Below, piece after piece: positions 1 through 9,106 of a DNA stretch of 31,663 bases. Origin of the DNA: Priapulus caudatus (lineage: Eukaryota > Priapulida > Priapulimorpha > Priapulimorphida > Priapulidae); assembly GCF_000485595.1 (NCBI RefSeq), contig NW_014577370.1, forward strand, positions 134,836 to 166,498, read 5' to 3'. The translations under genes were made by a program, and so were the position numbers. Each line of letters starts with the position of its first letter. The stretch's first letter is position 1. The notes below the pieces were generated by a model, which was not told where the DNA came from, did no database searches, and saw nothing but the letters and a program-made list of their open reading frames with translations.

Positions 1-245
1 AGGAGGAGGAACCTGCGGCGGAAGAGGAGGAAGCCCTGGTGAAGGAAGAGGAACCAGAAGCGAAGGAGGAGGAACCTGCGGCGGAAGAGGAGGAAGCCCT
101 GGTGAAGGAAGAGGAACCAGAAGCGAAGGAGGAGGAACCTGCGGCGGAAGAGGAGGAAGCCCTGGTGAAGGAAGAGGAACCAGAAGCGAAGGAGGAGGAA
201 CCTGCGGCGGAAGAGGAGGAAGCCCTGGTGAAGGAAGAGGAACCA
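1..245 (+). repeat. 63-bp in-frame coding tandem repeat
   Basis: Near-identical 63-bp units start at 39, 102 and 165, with a diverging unit at 228 and a partial one to the left. Each encodes 21 residues around KEEEPEAKEEEPAAEEEE followed by ALV. The near-identity of the copies implies recent expansion or homogenisation. The array runs off the window, so the copy number is unknown. Confidence 0.95.
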
Positions 246-1401
246 GCGGCAGAGGAGGAGGAAGCCCTAGCAACGGAGGAACCCGCGGCCGAGGACAGAG
301 AGGAGGAGGTCACGGCGAAGGAGCAACCAGCGGAAGAGGAGGAAGAGGAGATCCTGGCTAAAGATGAGGACATACTGGCTAAGGAGGAGGAGGCCCTGGT
401 GAAAGAGGAGGTCGTCCTAGAACAGGAACCCACGGCGGAGGAGAAACTCTTAGTGGAAGAGGAATCCACGGCAAAGGAGGAACCTGCAGTAAAAGAGGAG
501 GCCCCTCCCACTAACTCGAACGCCTGGCCGACGGGCGAGGAGGGAAGCTGGGTGGCGCCACCGTTCCCGGTGGACGACCGCGCCGAGCAGATGACAGCAC
601 CACCTGGAGCCGACGAAGGCGGATTCTGCGACGGAGGAATTCCAGAATCGAGCGAATCCGCCGCGATGCCGGAATGCGATCGGAATCCAGACGGAGCAGC
701 GGTGGCGCTATCTACCAGGCAGGATGAGTCGGAAGAGGCGGGTAATGGCGGAGGAGAAGAGGGAGGGAGGCGGACGGAGCTTCCTTCCGGAAACGCCGCG
801 AGGGACGGAGAGTCTTCTTCCGTCGCCGCCGCCAGCGCCCTCTCGCTGGACGACGCGACCTCGGCGGCGCCCCCTGCTGAGCTCCCGGGATGTCTGCCAG
901 AGGGCGCCGACTGTCGCGACGCCACGGCGACGGCGTCTGCCACGGAGGAGACCTCCTCTTCCTCGTCCTCTTCTGCTACGGCTCTCCCCCTCTCCACCGT
1001 CGGAGATGAAGGTCGGCTGGCATCCTCGGACGTTGCCGGCGCGTCCGGCGGCGGTCAACCGAACGTCGTCGCGGAAGAGACGTCGTTGCCGTCGGCAACC
1101 GACGACGACGACGACGAGTGCCAACCGACGCCCGAGCGGACAGACGACGGCGGATCGTCCGACTGCCGGCAGGTGGCAGCACCAGACGCCGCCTTGCCGG
1201 AAGCTTCGGACGACCGCCACCAGGGGGAGACGTTGACAGCGGCTGCTCCCTGCGGCGAACCGGCGCAAGAGGACGCCACTGGGCACGGTGGCGAGGATGA
1301 GGGTAAGCCGAAGTCCTCGTACTTTCGTAGATTGGTAGACTCAAGGCGTCGCACGTCGATGGTGAAGTTTTGTGCAGGGAGAGGGTGTTTTTTTATTGAA
1401 G
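3..1401 (+). CDS. Long exon of the Glu-rich gene
   Basis: A continuous frame holds 466 codons plus one base. Two in-phase donors compete. GAGG|GTAAGC at 1303 and GAAG|GTAAGT at 1402 lie exactly 99 bases (33 codons) apart, and both leave phase 1. The later one matches the consensus better. Reading past 1402 only gives low-complexity Gly/Arg-rich sequence from an intronic minisatellite. G/A-rich codons and trinucleotide slippage dominate the first 500 bases. Confidence 0.75.
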
Positions 1402-1725
1402 GTAAGTCCGCAGGCAGACTGACAGGTGGGCGGAAGGCAGGCAGACAGGTGGGCGTGAGGCAGGCAGGCAGCCAGGTTGGCAGGGGGTGGGCAGGCAGAC
1501 AGGCAGGTTTCTCCTAGATTTTATCTCCGCCTCCTTTTTCTTCTTCCTCGTCTTCTCCTGCTTCTTCTCCTTCTTCCTTTTTAATGGGCATCGTTACTTT
1601 AGTCTGTACCTGTTATCATTTCAGATGCAGCGTCGGACGCAGCAGTGGCGCCACCTGATGTAGTGACGTGCACGCCGGCGCTCGTGGAAGCACAGCCGGA
1701 GACTCCGAGTCCGCAACACGATTGA
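3..1725 (+). CDS. Glu-rich tandem-repeat protein, 3' part of gene (two exons, 5' partial)
   Basis: The coding parts are 3-1401 and 1625-1725, giving about 499 visible residues. The frame is open to the window edge, so the true start lies upstream. In order the protein shows: a run of 21-residue Glu/Ala/Pro/Lys repeats (about residues 1-80), a more degenerate acidic stretch to about residue 155, a long Ser/Ala/Asp/Gly/Pro low-complexity region, a short basic patch containing FRRLVDSRRRTS, and a 33-residue tail ending PETPSPQHD. Exon 1 ends in phase 1 at a strong GAAG|GTAAGT donor. The acceptor at 1624 follows a long pyrimidine tract, and G plus AT makes an Asp codon at the join. No catalytic domain, signal peptide or membrane segment is visible. 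Acidic Lys/Glu/Pro repeats occur in cytoskeletal and scaffold proteins, but no family is recognised and no function is assigned. Confidence 0.75.
1402..1624 (+). repeat. Intron with GGCAGGCAGACAGGTGGGC-type minisatellite
   Basis: About 1409-1513 is made of degenerate repeats of CAGG, CAGA and GGTGGGC words, then a CT-rich tract runs up to the acceptor at 1624. The repeat is G-rich on the transcribed-sense strand and sits just after the donor, so it may affect splice-site choice. That effect is inference. Confidence 0.7.
1625..1725 (+). CDS. Terminal exon of the Glu-rich gene
   Basis: The exon follows a 3' splice site (TTATCATTTCAG) preceded by a roughly 60-base CT-rich tract. It completes an Asp codon and adds 32 residues, rich in Ala, Pro, Val and Thr, before TGA at 1723-1725. 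Its amino-acid bias matches the Ser/Ala/Pro/Asp-rich end of the preceding exon, which supports the join. It is too short to identify alone. Confidence 0.7.
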
Positions 1726-1767
1726 GACGCGTTGACGCGAGGAGCCATGCTGCGTGGAGCTAAGACG

Positions 1768-1862
1768 GACACGGAACAGAGAGACGCAGAACAGAGACAC
1801 GGAACAGAGACACGGAACAGAGAGACACTGAACACATACACGGAACAGAGACACGGAACGTC
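1768..1862 (+). repeat. Short minisatellite (ACACGGAACAGAG) in the 3' UTR
   Basis: About six degenerate copies of a 13-base word (ACGGAACAGAGAC and variants) lie just downstream of the Glu-rich gene's stop codon. Several overlapping open frames cross it because the unit has no stops in some frames; they are not taken as genes. Confidence 0.8.
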
Positions 1863-2070
1863 GGCGCACGATGATCTCGTTCCATGCTCGGGGAGCGCGC
1901 CGTGCGTCGCCGTCTCGGATGCTCTTTTTTCTTTTTACGATTTCTTGCCGCGACTGCCCGTGAGCTCGTCGCTGCTGCACGATGCGTGGGGGCGGGCGAG
2001 GCGGGGTGGCGATACTGATTTTTTCCGGGAGGGGTAATGCACGAGGTCACATTACTGATACCCCTTCTCT

Positions 2071-2100
2071 ATTATTACTATTATTATTATTATTGTTATT
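2071..2100 (+). repeat. (TAT)n microsatellite
   Basis: An imperfect run of TAT/ATT trinucleotides lies in the presumed 3' UTR of the Glu-rich gene. Confidence 0.8.
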
Positions 2101-2700
2101 AATGGTAAATATAGCTTAGATGTGGATGAAAAGATTTTTTTCCCTCCACCCAGACCTTCGGGATTGGGACGACGAATCGACGTGCGTTACGTTTCCGCGG
2201 CAACGTAACCCCGTCTGATTTTCTTCGACGGACACGCGTTGGAGGGACTCTTATTTTGTTTACTTTTTAGTAAAAATAACCATTTGTTTTTTTAAATATT
2301 CCCCCTTTGCACATATAGGTCTGAATGGTTTGGGTTGATTTGACGTATTTATTACCCGAGGGGGGTTTATAACCCGAGGAGGAGGTGGGCGAGGGGGGAG
2401 TGCGCGGGTGAGGCGTTAGGATTGCCACGATCGATCCTAACTGTGATTTTTATATGATTAAAATGCAATCCTTATTTTTCGTAGCGTATCTGCCTTTAGC
2501 GGAGGTGGATCGGCAATTGGTGGAAGAGGTGTGTGTGTGTTTGTGTCAGGGAATCACGACGACAAGTCGTGATCATGTTACCGTCACCACTGGTGGCATT
2601 TCACGATCCGCGCACTTGCCCCTGCCCCCGCCCCCCCTACGTGGGCGTGTCGTCGCATTCGGGAGTGCCGCCCACCCAATGCCGACGGAGTTTACGATTT

Positions 2701-2706
2701 AATAAA
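2701..2706 (+). terminator. Candidate polyadenylation signal for the Glu-rich gene
   Basis: This is a canonical AATAAA about 975 bases after the stop codon, with no other gene between. A second AATAAA lies at 2804-2809. Which one is used cannot be decided without transcript data. Confidence 0.45.
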
Positions 2707-2819
2707 AAAGTATTTGTAAAATTTTAGAGATTAATGGGGGAAGAGAGCCTCGCGCTCAACGAAATGTTTTGGTGCTCGAAATTTCGGCGGCCGAAGGTTG
2801 AGCAATAAATAGCGCCTGG

Positions 2820-2875
2820 CCCGTTGCGTTGCCGTAGCGACGGTCGGTGTCGTTCCAAGATGGCGCGAGTTATGT
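2820..2875 (+). promoter_or_regulatory. Promoter-like patch with RFX-like and YY1-like motifs
   Basis: A CpG-rich patch holds GTTGCCGTAGCGAC, resembling an RFX X-box, followed by CCAAGATGGCGCGAG, which contains the YY1-type core AAGATGGCG. It sits just after the Glu-rich gene in otherwise AT-rich DNA. ATGGCGCGAG could start a reading frame, but it stops after 24 codons. These motifs are short and their use as a promoter is inference. Confidence 0.3.
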
Positions 2876-3494
2876 TAACAAGCACCGAACCATTGCATGC
2901 ACTTTTGTTTTACGTTTTTCGTGTGACGTGATAAGGTGCGCGAGAATGGTATTTTGTTAGACTTATCGAGTTTCCTCTTTTTTATGTTTTGTTTTATAGT
3001 ATTAAACTATATAAAAGATGCCTATCATAGTGATATTTGATTAAAATTTACTAAAATGGTTCTCTATATAAAAGTTTTGAGCACCCAAATGAGGGGAGCA
3101 TCATAAAATGTCTACTAAAATTATGTGTCATAGGTAAACGGCGTGTATTACGAACTAAAATATTTTACTCTAAAATTTCGGAGTCACGTGTGCTCCTGCG
3201 CCCAAAAGTGTTTTCGACTTTATAGAAAGTTTTTATCGTGGTGTTTGGGGGATAGTGAAGGTGCCCCTGGATTATCACATTCTGTACAAACGAGGCCTAA
3301 AATTCTTTATAAAAAATTTCGCCGATAGTACGGCTCTATATATCTACGTGCGCGTGCCTAAAATCTTTTTTTGCAGCGATATACTAATATCAGAGTAAGC
3401 AGCGTTTAAAATCTTTACGGAGAAGACTTAAAAATCTTCTCAAAAAAAATCTTGAGATTGTCGGAGAGTGTGTGTGTGTGGGCTAGCGCGAGAG

Positions 3495-3740
3495 TAGTAA
3501 CAAATGACGCCATCTTGTTCACGGTCTGGCCGCCGGTCTGTTAACCACATGGTGTGGGAGTGGTGCCGCTCTGGTGTCACCAACGGTGGACACGTCGTCG
3601 GTGACGTCAGCGGTTGCCCCTCGTCACTCGGTCGTGTGGCGATGGCTACGGGTGAGGGTATAGCGGGGTAGATAGCGTAGGAGCCAGCTTGAACAGAAGC
3701 ATTCTGAGACGTTGTTGTGGACGAATCACCGAGACCGCGT
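3495..3740. promoter_or_regulatory. CpG-rich promoter-like patch with a CRE
   Basis: A GC- and CpG-rich island in AT-rich surroundings contains an inverted YY1-type core (CGCCATCTT, near 3509) and a perfect TGACGTCA cyclic-AMP response element at 3602-3609. ATGGCTACGG|GTGAGG near 3641 could be a very short first exon on the + strand, but no partner exon is recognised. This may be the start of an unseen gene or a relic. Confidence 0.35.
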
Positions 3741-5445
3741 CGTAGGGTTCACACAGTCGACGAAATTAACGAAATTCCTCATGCGAATCGCTATGGTCTA
3801 AAATTGAAATAATTGGCGGAATTCTCAACGTTCTGTGGAAAAAGTAAACGTCTCTGGGAAGGATACAATGACCTCGGCTATTGACCTTCGTCGTTGCCCT
3901 TGACCCCCGGGGGTCGCGCGGACTGATTTTGTACTCGAATGTTCTCCGCCGGCGGTAATTGCCATTAAAATAAACTGGTTTTTCTAACATCGCATCTCTA
4001 CTGTGTTCTTTATCTGTATTCGGCGGATTTTGTAGACTACACGGTACATGTGTGTGCTTGTCACTTCCATTCTTTATATAGTGTAAAAATTTAAATGAAT
4101 TGGACACGGTGAAATTCCCAACTAATACTATGGCAAGGTCGTACCCAACTCATTTTGGCCTGGGGTCAAAACCGTGTGAGGGTTGTGTTTTGGCTAGTTG
4201 ATTGTGGGAAGTTTGCTATTGGCTATTAACCATGCATAATATCAAGGGTGAATAATGAAAAATTAATAGTGAATATATTATATAATTAACTAATTAAATT
4301 AATAGTGAAAAATGAATTATTCACCCCTGCATGACACTATAATATACTGTACTGGTGGGCAACTATATATACGACCCTTACCCCACTAGCTAAGTACGAC
4401 TTGTTGTACACTGCACTATCTCCAGTGGGTGCCGGCATTTAGATGCCATTCAGAATTAAATTGCGAAAAGGCCGGGAATCCAAAAACTATCATGATATTT
4501 CCGAGGTTGTTTGACTCAATTTAATTGGCTCTTTCGTATCCACTTTCTTCATGTAAAACTTATATTAACCTTTAATTAAATTTATCACGATCAGGTGAAG
4601 ATTATACCTAGTTATATTGTGTCCTTGCGCTCTTATTTAAAAATTATTGGAGCCCATGCATAATTCGTAGTACTAGTACTCAATTAACAGATTATCTCAA
4701 TAATATCTTGGCCAATTATCACTGTTTTTCGACAGATACATGCTGTATGTATTCAAAGGATGCCTTTAATTTTAGCTTATTAGTTTTAATCATTCAATAT
4801 TGGAAATTCCCTTATTAGTGTTTAATTATAAAATTGAAAGTTCCTCTGCAATCACAACTACACACGTGTTGATCTATCACACTGATTCACAGTATCAATT
4901 TGATCAACTTTGTCTTTCTATCTACGGGTAGTCCCTTGCTGAGAACAGTGTATACATTTTATACGTGTACTGTATATTCTGTTCTAACTTCTAAGGTACC
5001 CTGGCCTTCAAAGACTAATCGTTATGAGGTTACGATAATTATTGTTACCATATTAATATCAACCTCTGACGGCACCACAGAAATAGAAATAGATTCTGTG
5101 GACGGCACACGTGTGTACCCATATACAGTTAGTTACAGAAATATAGTAACAGCTGTCTACTAGTACCACTACTTGGTACTACTGACACTGATACTGATAG
5201 GAGTACATACCGTACGTATTACGGTATATATGTATCATAATTATAATAAATAATACAAATTGCATTAATAGTATACCAAATGAATAAAAGAGATCAATAA
5301 ATAAATAATTGACATTGATTGTCACTGTGGATTTTCTGTTTGACTTTTAGGTTTACGCCCTAGCAATCTTTAATGATTTTACGACGTGAAGACGTTTATT
5401 CCAATGGACGATATATAAATAATCAAGAACTTGATGAGGAGTCCT
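3741..5445. other. AT-rich stretch, no gene recognised
   Basis: I found no convincing exon, RNA gene or transposon end. The longest open frames (113 aa on -, 87 aa on +) have no family resemblance and no supporting splice sites. There are only short CTA/TAG runs near 4670 and 5160. Confidence 0.5.
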
Positions 5446-5449
5446 GGCA

Positions 5450-5746
5450 ATGCCACTAGTAGTGCACGAAGGGTCGTTGTCGTAACAGGTACTACTACTA
5501 GTACTACTACTACAGATATGTACCCGAGGTAGTTTTAGGTTGTTTAGTATTATGTTTATATTTTTATAGGAGGTATGTTTAGGGTTAGGGTTAGGGTTAG
5601 GGTTAGGGTTAGGGTTAGGGTACACTTCTGTAGTACAAGTCTGGTACACTTTGTGTATACATATATGTACCTCGGGTACATATCTGTAGTACCTGTTACG
5701 ACAACGACCCCTTGAGCACTAGTAGTACTACTAGTAGTAGTAGTAG
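5450..5746. repeat. Inverted-repeat element enclosing a telomeric-repeat array
   Basis: The left arm (about 5455-5532) contains GGGTCGTTGTCGTAACAGGT and ATATGTACCCGAGGTA. Its reverse complement appears at about 5664-5735 as TACCTCGGGTACATAT and ACCTGTTACGACAACGACCC. Both arms also carry CTA/TAG trinucleotide runs. Between them lies the TTAGGG array. Part of the right half recurs at 12001-12135 and part of the left half at 8868-8925, so this is a dispersed family and not one chance palindrome. Confidence 0.8.
5579..5620 (+). repeat. Interstitial telomeric repeat, seven perfect TTAGGG units
   Basis: There are seven uninterrupted copies of the TTAGGG hexamer (42 bp) well inside the window. A degenerate copy lies in the related element at 12011-12046. 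TTAGGG is the ancestral metazoan telomere unit. Confidence 0.97.
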
Positions 5747-5952
5747 CCTACAACTTCAAGTAGTATGCTGTACATCCCTTGTTTTCACTGACGTCTGCTC
5801 AATGACAAGGGTACACACCATTATCAATGGGCTCACAATGTGTTGAAATTAAACATATATGCTTAACCAACATGAAATTCAAAATGACCATAATGAGAAA
5901 CAACGAACATTTTCCCATTTGCTAACCCCGGTCTGCTAACGCTATTCGTCTT

Positions 5953-6276
5953 CGAATTTTACACAAGGGAGATATTGCATGCTCACTTCGAAACTCCGAA
6001 CACGCGCACTCGAAACTCCAAGTTTACTCGTTCCAAAATTGACCGCTTTTTCGCTGGCGGCGCCACCGTCCAATGGCACTGGGAAATTTCAAATATGACT
6101 CTTTGGCGCCATCTAGTGTAAAAAATAATCATATTTTAATAAATTTCCAGTGCCATTGGACGGTGGCGCCGCCAGCAAAAAAGTGGTTAATTTTGGAACG
6201 AGTAAACTTGGAGTTTCGAGTGCGCGTGTTCGGAGTTTCGAAGTGAGCATGCAATATCTCCCTTGTGTAAAATTCA
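5953..6276. repeat. Long hairpin (foldback) of two ~137-bp arms
   Basis: The left arm 5953-6089 and right arm 6141-6276 are near-perfect reverse complements; for example, GGCGGCGCCACCGTCCAATG on the left matches CATTGGACGGTGGCGCCGCC on the right. Pairing continues more weakly inward, leaving a loop of about 30 bases that contains GGCGCCATCTAGTG. The right arm runs straight into the repeat unit at 6200. A foldback transposon or MITE is the likeliest explanation. Confidence 0.9.
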
Positions 6277-6790
6277 ATTTCATTTTGTTCGAATGCGTGG
6301 ACATGTTTGTTTACATTCTAAATGTAAATGTGCGTCTTCGTAACATCGTAGTACCATAATAGTCTTCAAAGTCCATGAGTATATATATTGAAGACTATAA
6401 TAAGAGTGAAATCTATGACTATGTGAAACTTACTAAAAGTTATCAAGACTAGAGTGCCTTCTTGGCTGAGTGTCTAAACGACCAATTACTGTTAAACATG
6501 TCATTACCGTACATCATTAGACATTAGACATTAGCTAAATAGTTATAACTAATATAAGTTATAACTTATAGTTATACTAGTAATAGTATTACAACCATAA
6601 CTTCATAAGGCATAACCCACAGGCACTTGGAACGTCTCAATAAAAAAATTAATGGTAAATACACACGAAATGTACCAAAGTCTTAAAGGCATAATAGACC
6701 CATGGCCATTGATTATGCAAAGTTGACGAATGCTACAGTAACTGGCACCTTGTGTAGTTAATAAGTACATTACCTTATAGCCAAACACGT
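6200..6790 (+). repeat. Dispersed repeat unit, copy A
   Basis: The ~590-bp unit runs from GGAGTTTCGAGTGCGCGTG through ACATGTTTGTTTACATTCTA to CCAAACACGTATTAG. It recurs as copy B at 7067-8065 (interrupted by a MITE), and its last ~90 bp recur in reverse orientation at 8706-8800. Copies differ mainly by single-base indels. No long open frame is shared, so it is non-coding. It contains the empty site GTTAATAA (6757-6764) that is occupied in copy B. Confidence 0.85.
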
Positions 6791-6797
6791 ATTAGTT

Positions 6798-7065
6798 AGT
6801 CACCCCATGGACCTCCTCCCATACCAGACCATACAGAATCCTTAGTAATGTTTTTTGTACTAATGTTACTCGTAAATCGTATTTCTCGTATATCGCGGAA
6901 TGTAATAGAAATAGTAGTGACATAAACAACTAGCAAAATGAAAATCACCCCCTCTGATGGTGTCACATATAGTGCGTTCCGCGTCAACCGCACCCCCATT
7001 GTGATGCCACTGCAATGCGCTATTGACAATGTGATAGTATCTACGTTTTTCTGTGGGGGGGGGGG
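6798..7065 (+). repeat. Repeat segment S, copy 1
   Basis: This ~268-bp segment begins at TCACCCCATGGACCTCC and includes CATACAGAATCC, TGTCACATATAGTGCGTTCC and GATGCCACTGCAATGCGC. It recurs at 12953-13192 and continues at 14051-14085, where an 858-bp element splits it. It ends here at a G run and an ambiguous base (7066). No coding potential is recognised. Confidence 0.85.
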
Positions 7066-7066
7066 N
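7066..7066. other. Ambiguous base after poly-G: probable assembly join
   Basis: A single N follows an 11-G run. In the related copy (from about 14051) the sequence continues as GTTGGGGGCAAGTGACC, whereas here it jumps into the middle of another repeat unit. This suggests an artificial or low-quality junction. Confidence 0.6.
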
Positions 7067-8065
7067 TAAACTCTGGAGTTTCGGGAGCGTGCGCGTGTTT
7101 CGGAGTGTCGAAGTGGCGCATCAATACTCCCTTGTGTAAAATTCAATTCATTTTGTTCGTGAAATGCGTGGACATGTTTGTTTACATTCTAAATGAAATG
7201 GTGACGTCTTCGTAACATCGTAGTACCATAATAGTCTTCAAAAGTCATGAGTTATATATATTGAAGAACTTATAATAGAGTGAAATCTATGACTAGTGAA
7301 ACTTACTAAAAGTTATCAAGACTAAGAGGCCTCTTGCTGAGTGTCTAAACGACCAATTAGTGAATTACTGGTAAACATGTCGATGACCGCTTACTACATC
7401 ATTAAGACATTTAGCTAAATAGCTTATAACTAAATATAGTTATAACTCTATAGTTATTACTAGTAATAGTATTACAACATAACTTCATAAGCGCATAACC
7501 ACAGCGCACTTGGAACGTCTCAATAAAAATTAATGGTAAATACACACGAAATTGTACCAAAGTCTTAAGCGCCATAATAGACCCATGCGCATTATTATGC
7601 AAATTTGACGAATGCTACAGTAACTGGCCACCTTGTTAGTTATAATAGTGTTTGTCAATTGGTTGTAATTTCGTAGTACAATCATCGTTGGACCCAAGTA
7701 ACCGATGATCGGTTACAATCGGTGATCGGGGTGTGAATGCCTGCGTATGCGTAACGTCGTGCCCGCATGTACGTGGTTGCAGGTATTGTGCTTTAGTTTA
7801 GCCCCTGTCTTACTGTTTGTATTTGCACTGTTTACTACTGTGTGCTATAATAACAGTGTATTTGTTAAAAATGAATTTTTTTTGATGAAATCGATTTATG
7901 GATTTTGATAACAGCGCTTGGATTTTGCAGCCACTGCTTCAACGATGATCGAGTATAATCTGATGATCGTTGACATCACTAGTTAATAAGTACATTACTT
8001 ATTAGCCAAAACACGTATTAGTTTGCAATATCACTGCTAATTACTAGAAATGTCTAATGAAAATC
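7067..8065 (+). repeat. Dispersed repeat unit, copy B, split by a MITE
   Basis: 7070-7645 and 7982-8030 match copy A (6200-6790) apart from many one-base indels, including a recurrent GG versus GCGC difference. The 336 bp between them is an inserted element. The copy extends past the end of copy A through GCAATATCACTGCTAATTAC, which recurs inverted near 8660-8690. Confidence 0.85.
7646..7981. mobile_element. hAT-like MITE (336 bp)
   Basis: The ends are TAGTGTTTGTCAA on the left and, as reverse complement of the right end, TAGTGATGTCAACGATC. It is flanked by GTTA-TAA (7639-7645) and GTTAATAA (7982-7989), an 8-bp target duplication with one base missing. Copy A holds the uninterrupted target GTTAATAA at 6757-6764. 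An 8-bp duplication and TAGTGATG-type termini fit the hAT superfamily. There is no transposase, so it is non-autonomous. The interior has GATGATCG words near both ends. Confidence 0.8.
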
Positions 8066-8640
8066 CGCCTAAATTGTATCTGGCGCCAACGCTAAATTCG
8101 TTGCCAAGCAAAATAGCTCGAATTCGGTTAGGATGACGTCACATGTTTGTACGGGTGTTGCCTCAAGAGAATTGTTTGTCCCGGGATTGCTTATAACGGA
8201 CTAGTGAGCCTAGTAGAATGCTATCTCTGGGTGTAATTCTCGGTATTGAGCACAAGTAAATAACCGTGGGTGGCCGAATGAACGGGCTACCCAATGTCTT
8301 CAATTTCGGACACAGGTGTATTCGGTTGACCAATATTACGTAAATACGCGTTAGTGCCGTCTGCTTTCCATGTTTAAGTCTGTGGCCGTGGGTTAGTCGC
8401 GATCCCCCCATAGGTGTTGGGCCCCAGCACAGCCACTTCATTATCACGCAGCGTCCGTGATTCGTACGTGCATTTCCACGTTCATTACAATCAGGAGCTA
8501 CTGCTTAGTATACAGTTACGTTTGGCGTAAGGTGACATGCGTCGCGAAAATGTCTTGGTGCACTATAAATCTGTATCACGCCCGTTTCGCCGTATGCGGT
8601 TTCGAAACTTGTAAACAAGTCAGTCAAAACTGATTTCTTG

Positions 8641-8800
8641 GGACTGGGTTTTCAATTAGACTTTCTTAGTAACCAGCAGTGATATTGGACAAACTAAGTA
8701 AGCGTTGCCTATAAGGTAATTACTTATTAACTACACAAGGTGCCAGTTACTGTAGCATTCGTCACAATTTTGCATAATCAATGATGGGCCCTATTTTCCT
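8641..8800 (-). repeat. Inverted partial copy of the 6.2-8.0 kb repeat unit
   Basis: Read on the - strand, 8800-8706 matches the end of copy A (TGCATAATCAATGG complement, ACTGTAGCATTCGTC, CTATAAGGTAAT), and 8700-8641 matches 8010-8065. With copy B this makes a large interrupted palindrome around 8066-8640, as expected of a transposon with long terminal inverted repeats or of a foldback cluster. Confidence 0.75.
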
Positions 8801-8867
8801 TTAATTGTTTCTCTACTCTATTTCGCCTATAATCACGCTAGATGGGGTCGTTGTCTATCAGTAACTC

Positions 8868-8925
8868 AGATATGTACCCGAGTAGTTGTTATTGTTGTTT
8901 AGTATTATGTATATATTTTTAGCTC
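8868..8925 (+). repeat. Fragment of the telomere-repeat-bearing family
   Basis: CAGATATGTACCCGAGTAG followed by TTGTTTAGTATTATGTATAT matches 5512-5568, just left of the TTAGGG array there. The array itself is absent. Confidence 0.7.
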
Positions 8926-8967
8926 ATTTGCATATTAGCTCAGATGCACTTGTAGAATCGGCCATGA

Positions 8968-8990
8968 CGTCCGTCCGTCCGTGCGTGCGT
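8968..8990 (+). repeat. (CGTC)n/(CGTG)n microsatellite
   Basis: Tandem CGTC then GTGC tetranucleotides are directly readable. Confidence 0.8.
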
Positions 8991-9093
8991 CAACAGTTGG
9001 GCCACAAATCTTAACCGCCTCGACGTACGCGTCACGATATTCTGCGGTCGTGGGGCGGTAATCAAAAACGAGTTTTTTGATGCTCAAAGCTGG

Positions 9094-9106
9094 GGGTCAA
9101 AGGTCA
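9094..9106 (+). promoter_or_regulatory. DR1 nuclear-receptor-like motif
   Basis: GGGTCAAAGGTCA is a direct repeat of AGGTCA-type half sites with one-base spacing, the form bound by HNF4 and RXR-type receptors in animals. There is no gene start close by, so it may be chance. Confidence 0.2.

Noticed and set aside
708-1354. Several open frames of 99-192 codons on both strands inside the Glu-rich exon
   Set aside because: GC-rich, stop-poor shadows of the main frame; Arg/Ser/Pro composition follows directly from the complementary codons.
5579-5620. Chromosome end or fusion point
   Set aside because: The TTAGGG array is short, is flanked by dispersed-repeat sequence on both sides, and recurs in another copy of the same element.
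6460-6495. TTGGCTGAGTGTCTAAACGAC, resembling a tRNA A box
   Set aside because: No B box (GGTTCGANTCC) within a plausible distance and no cloverleaf; the copy at 7330 has also lost the match.
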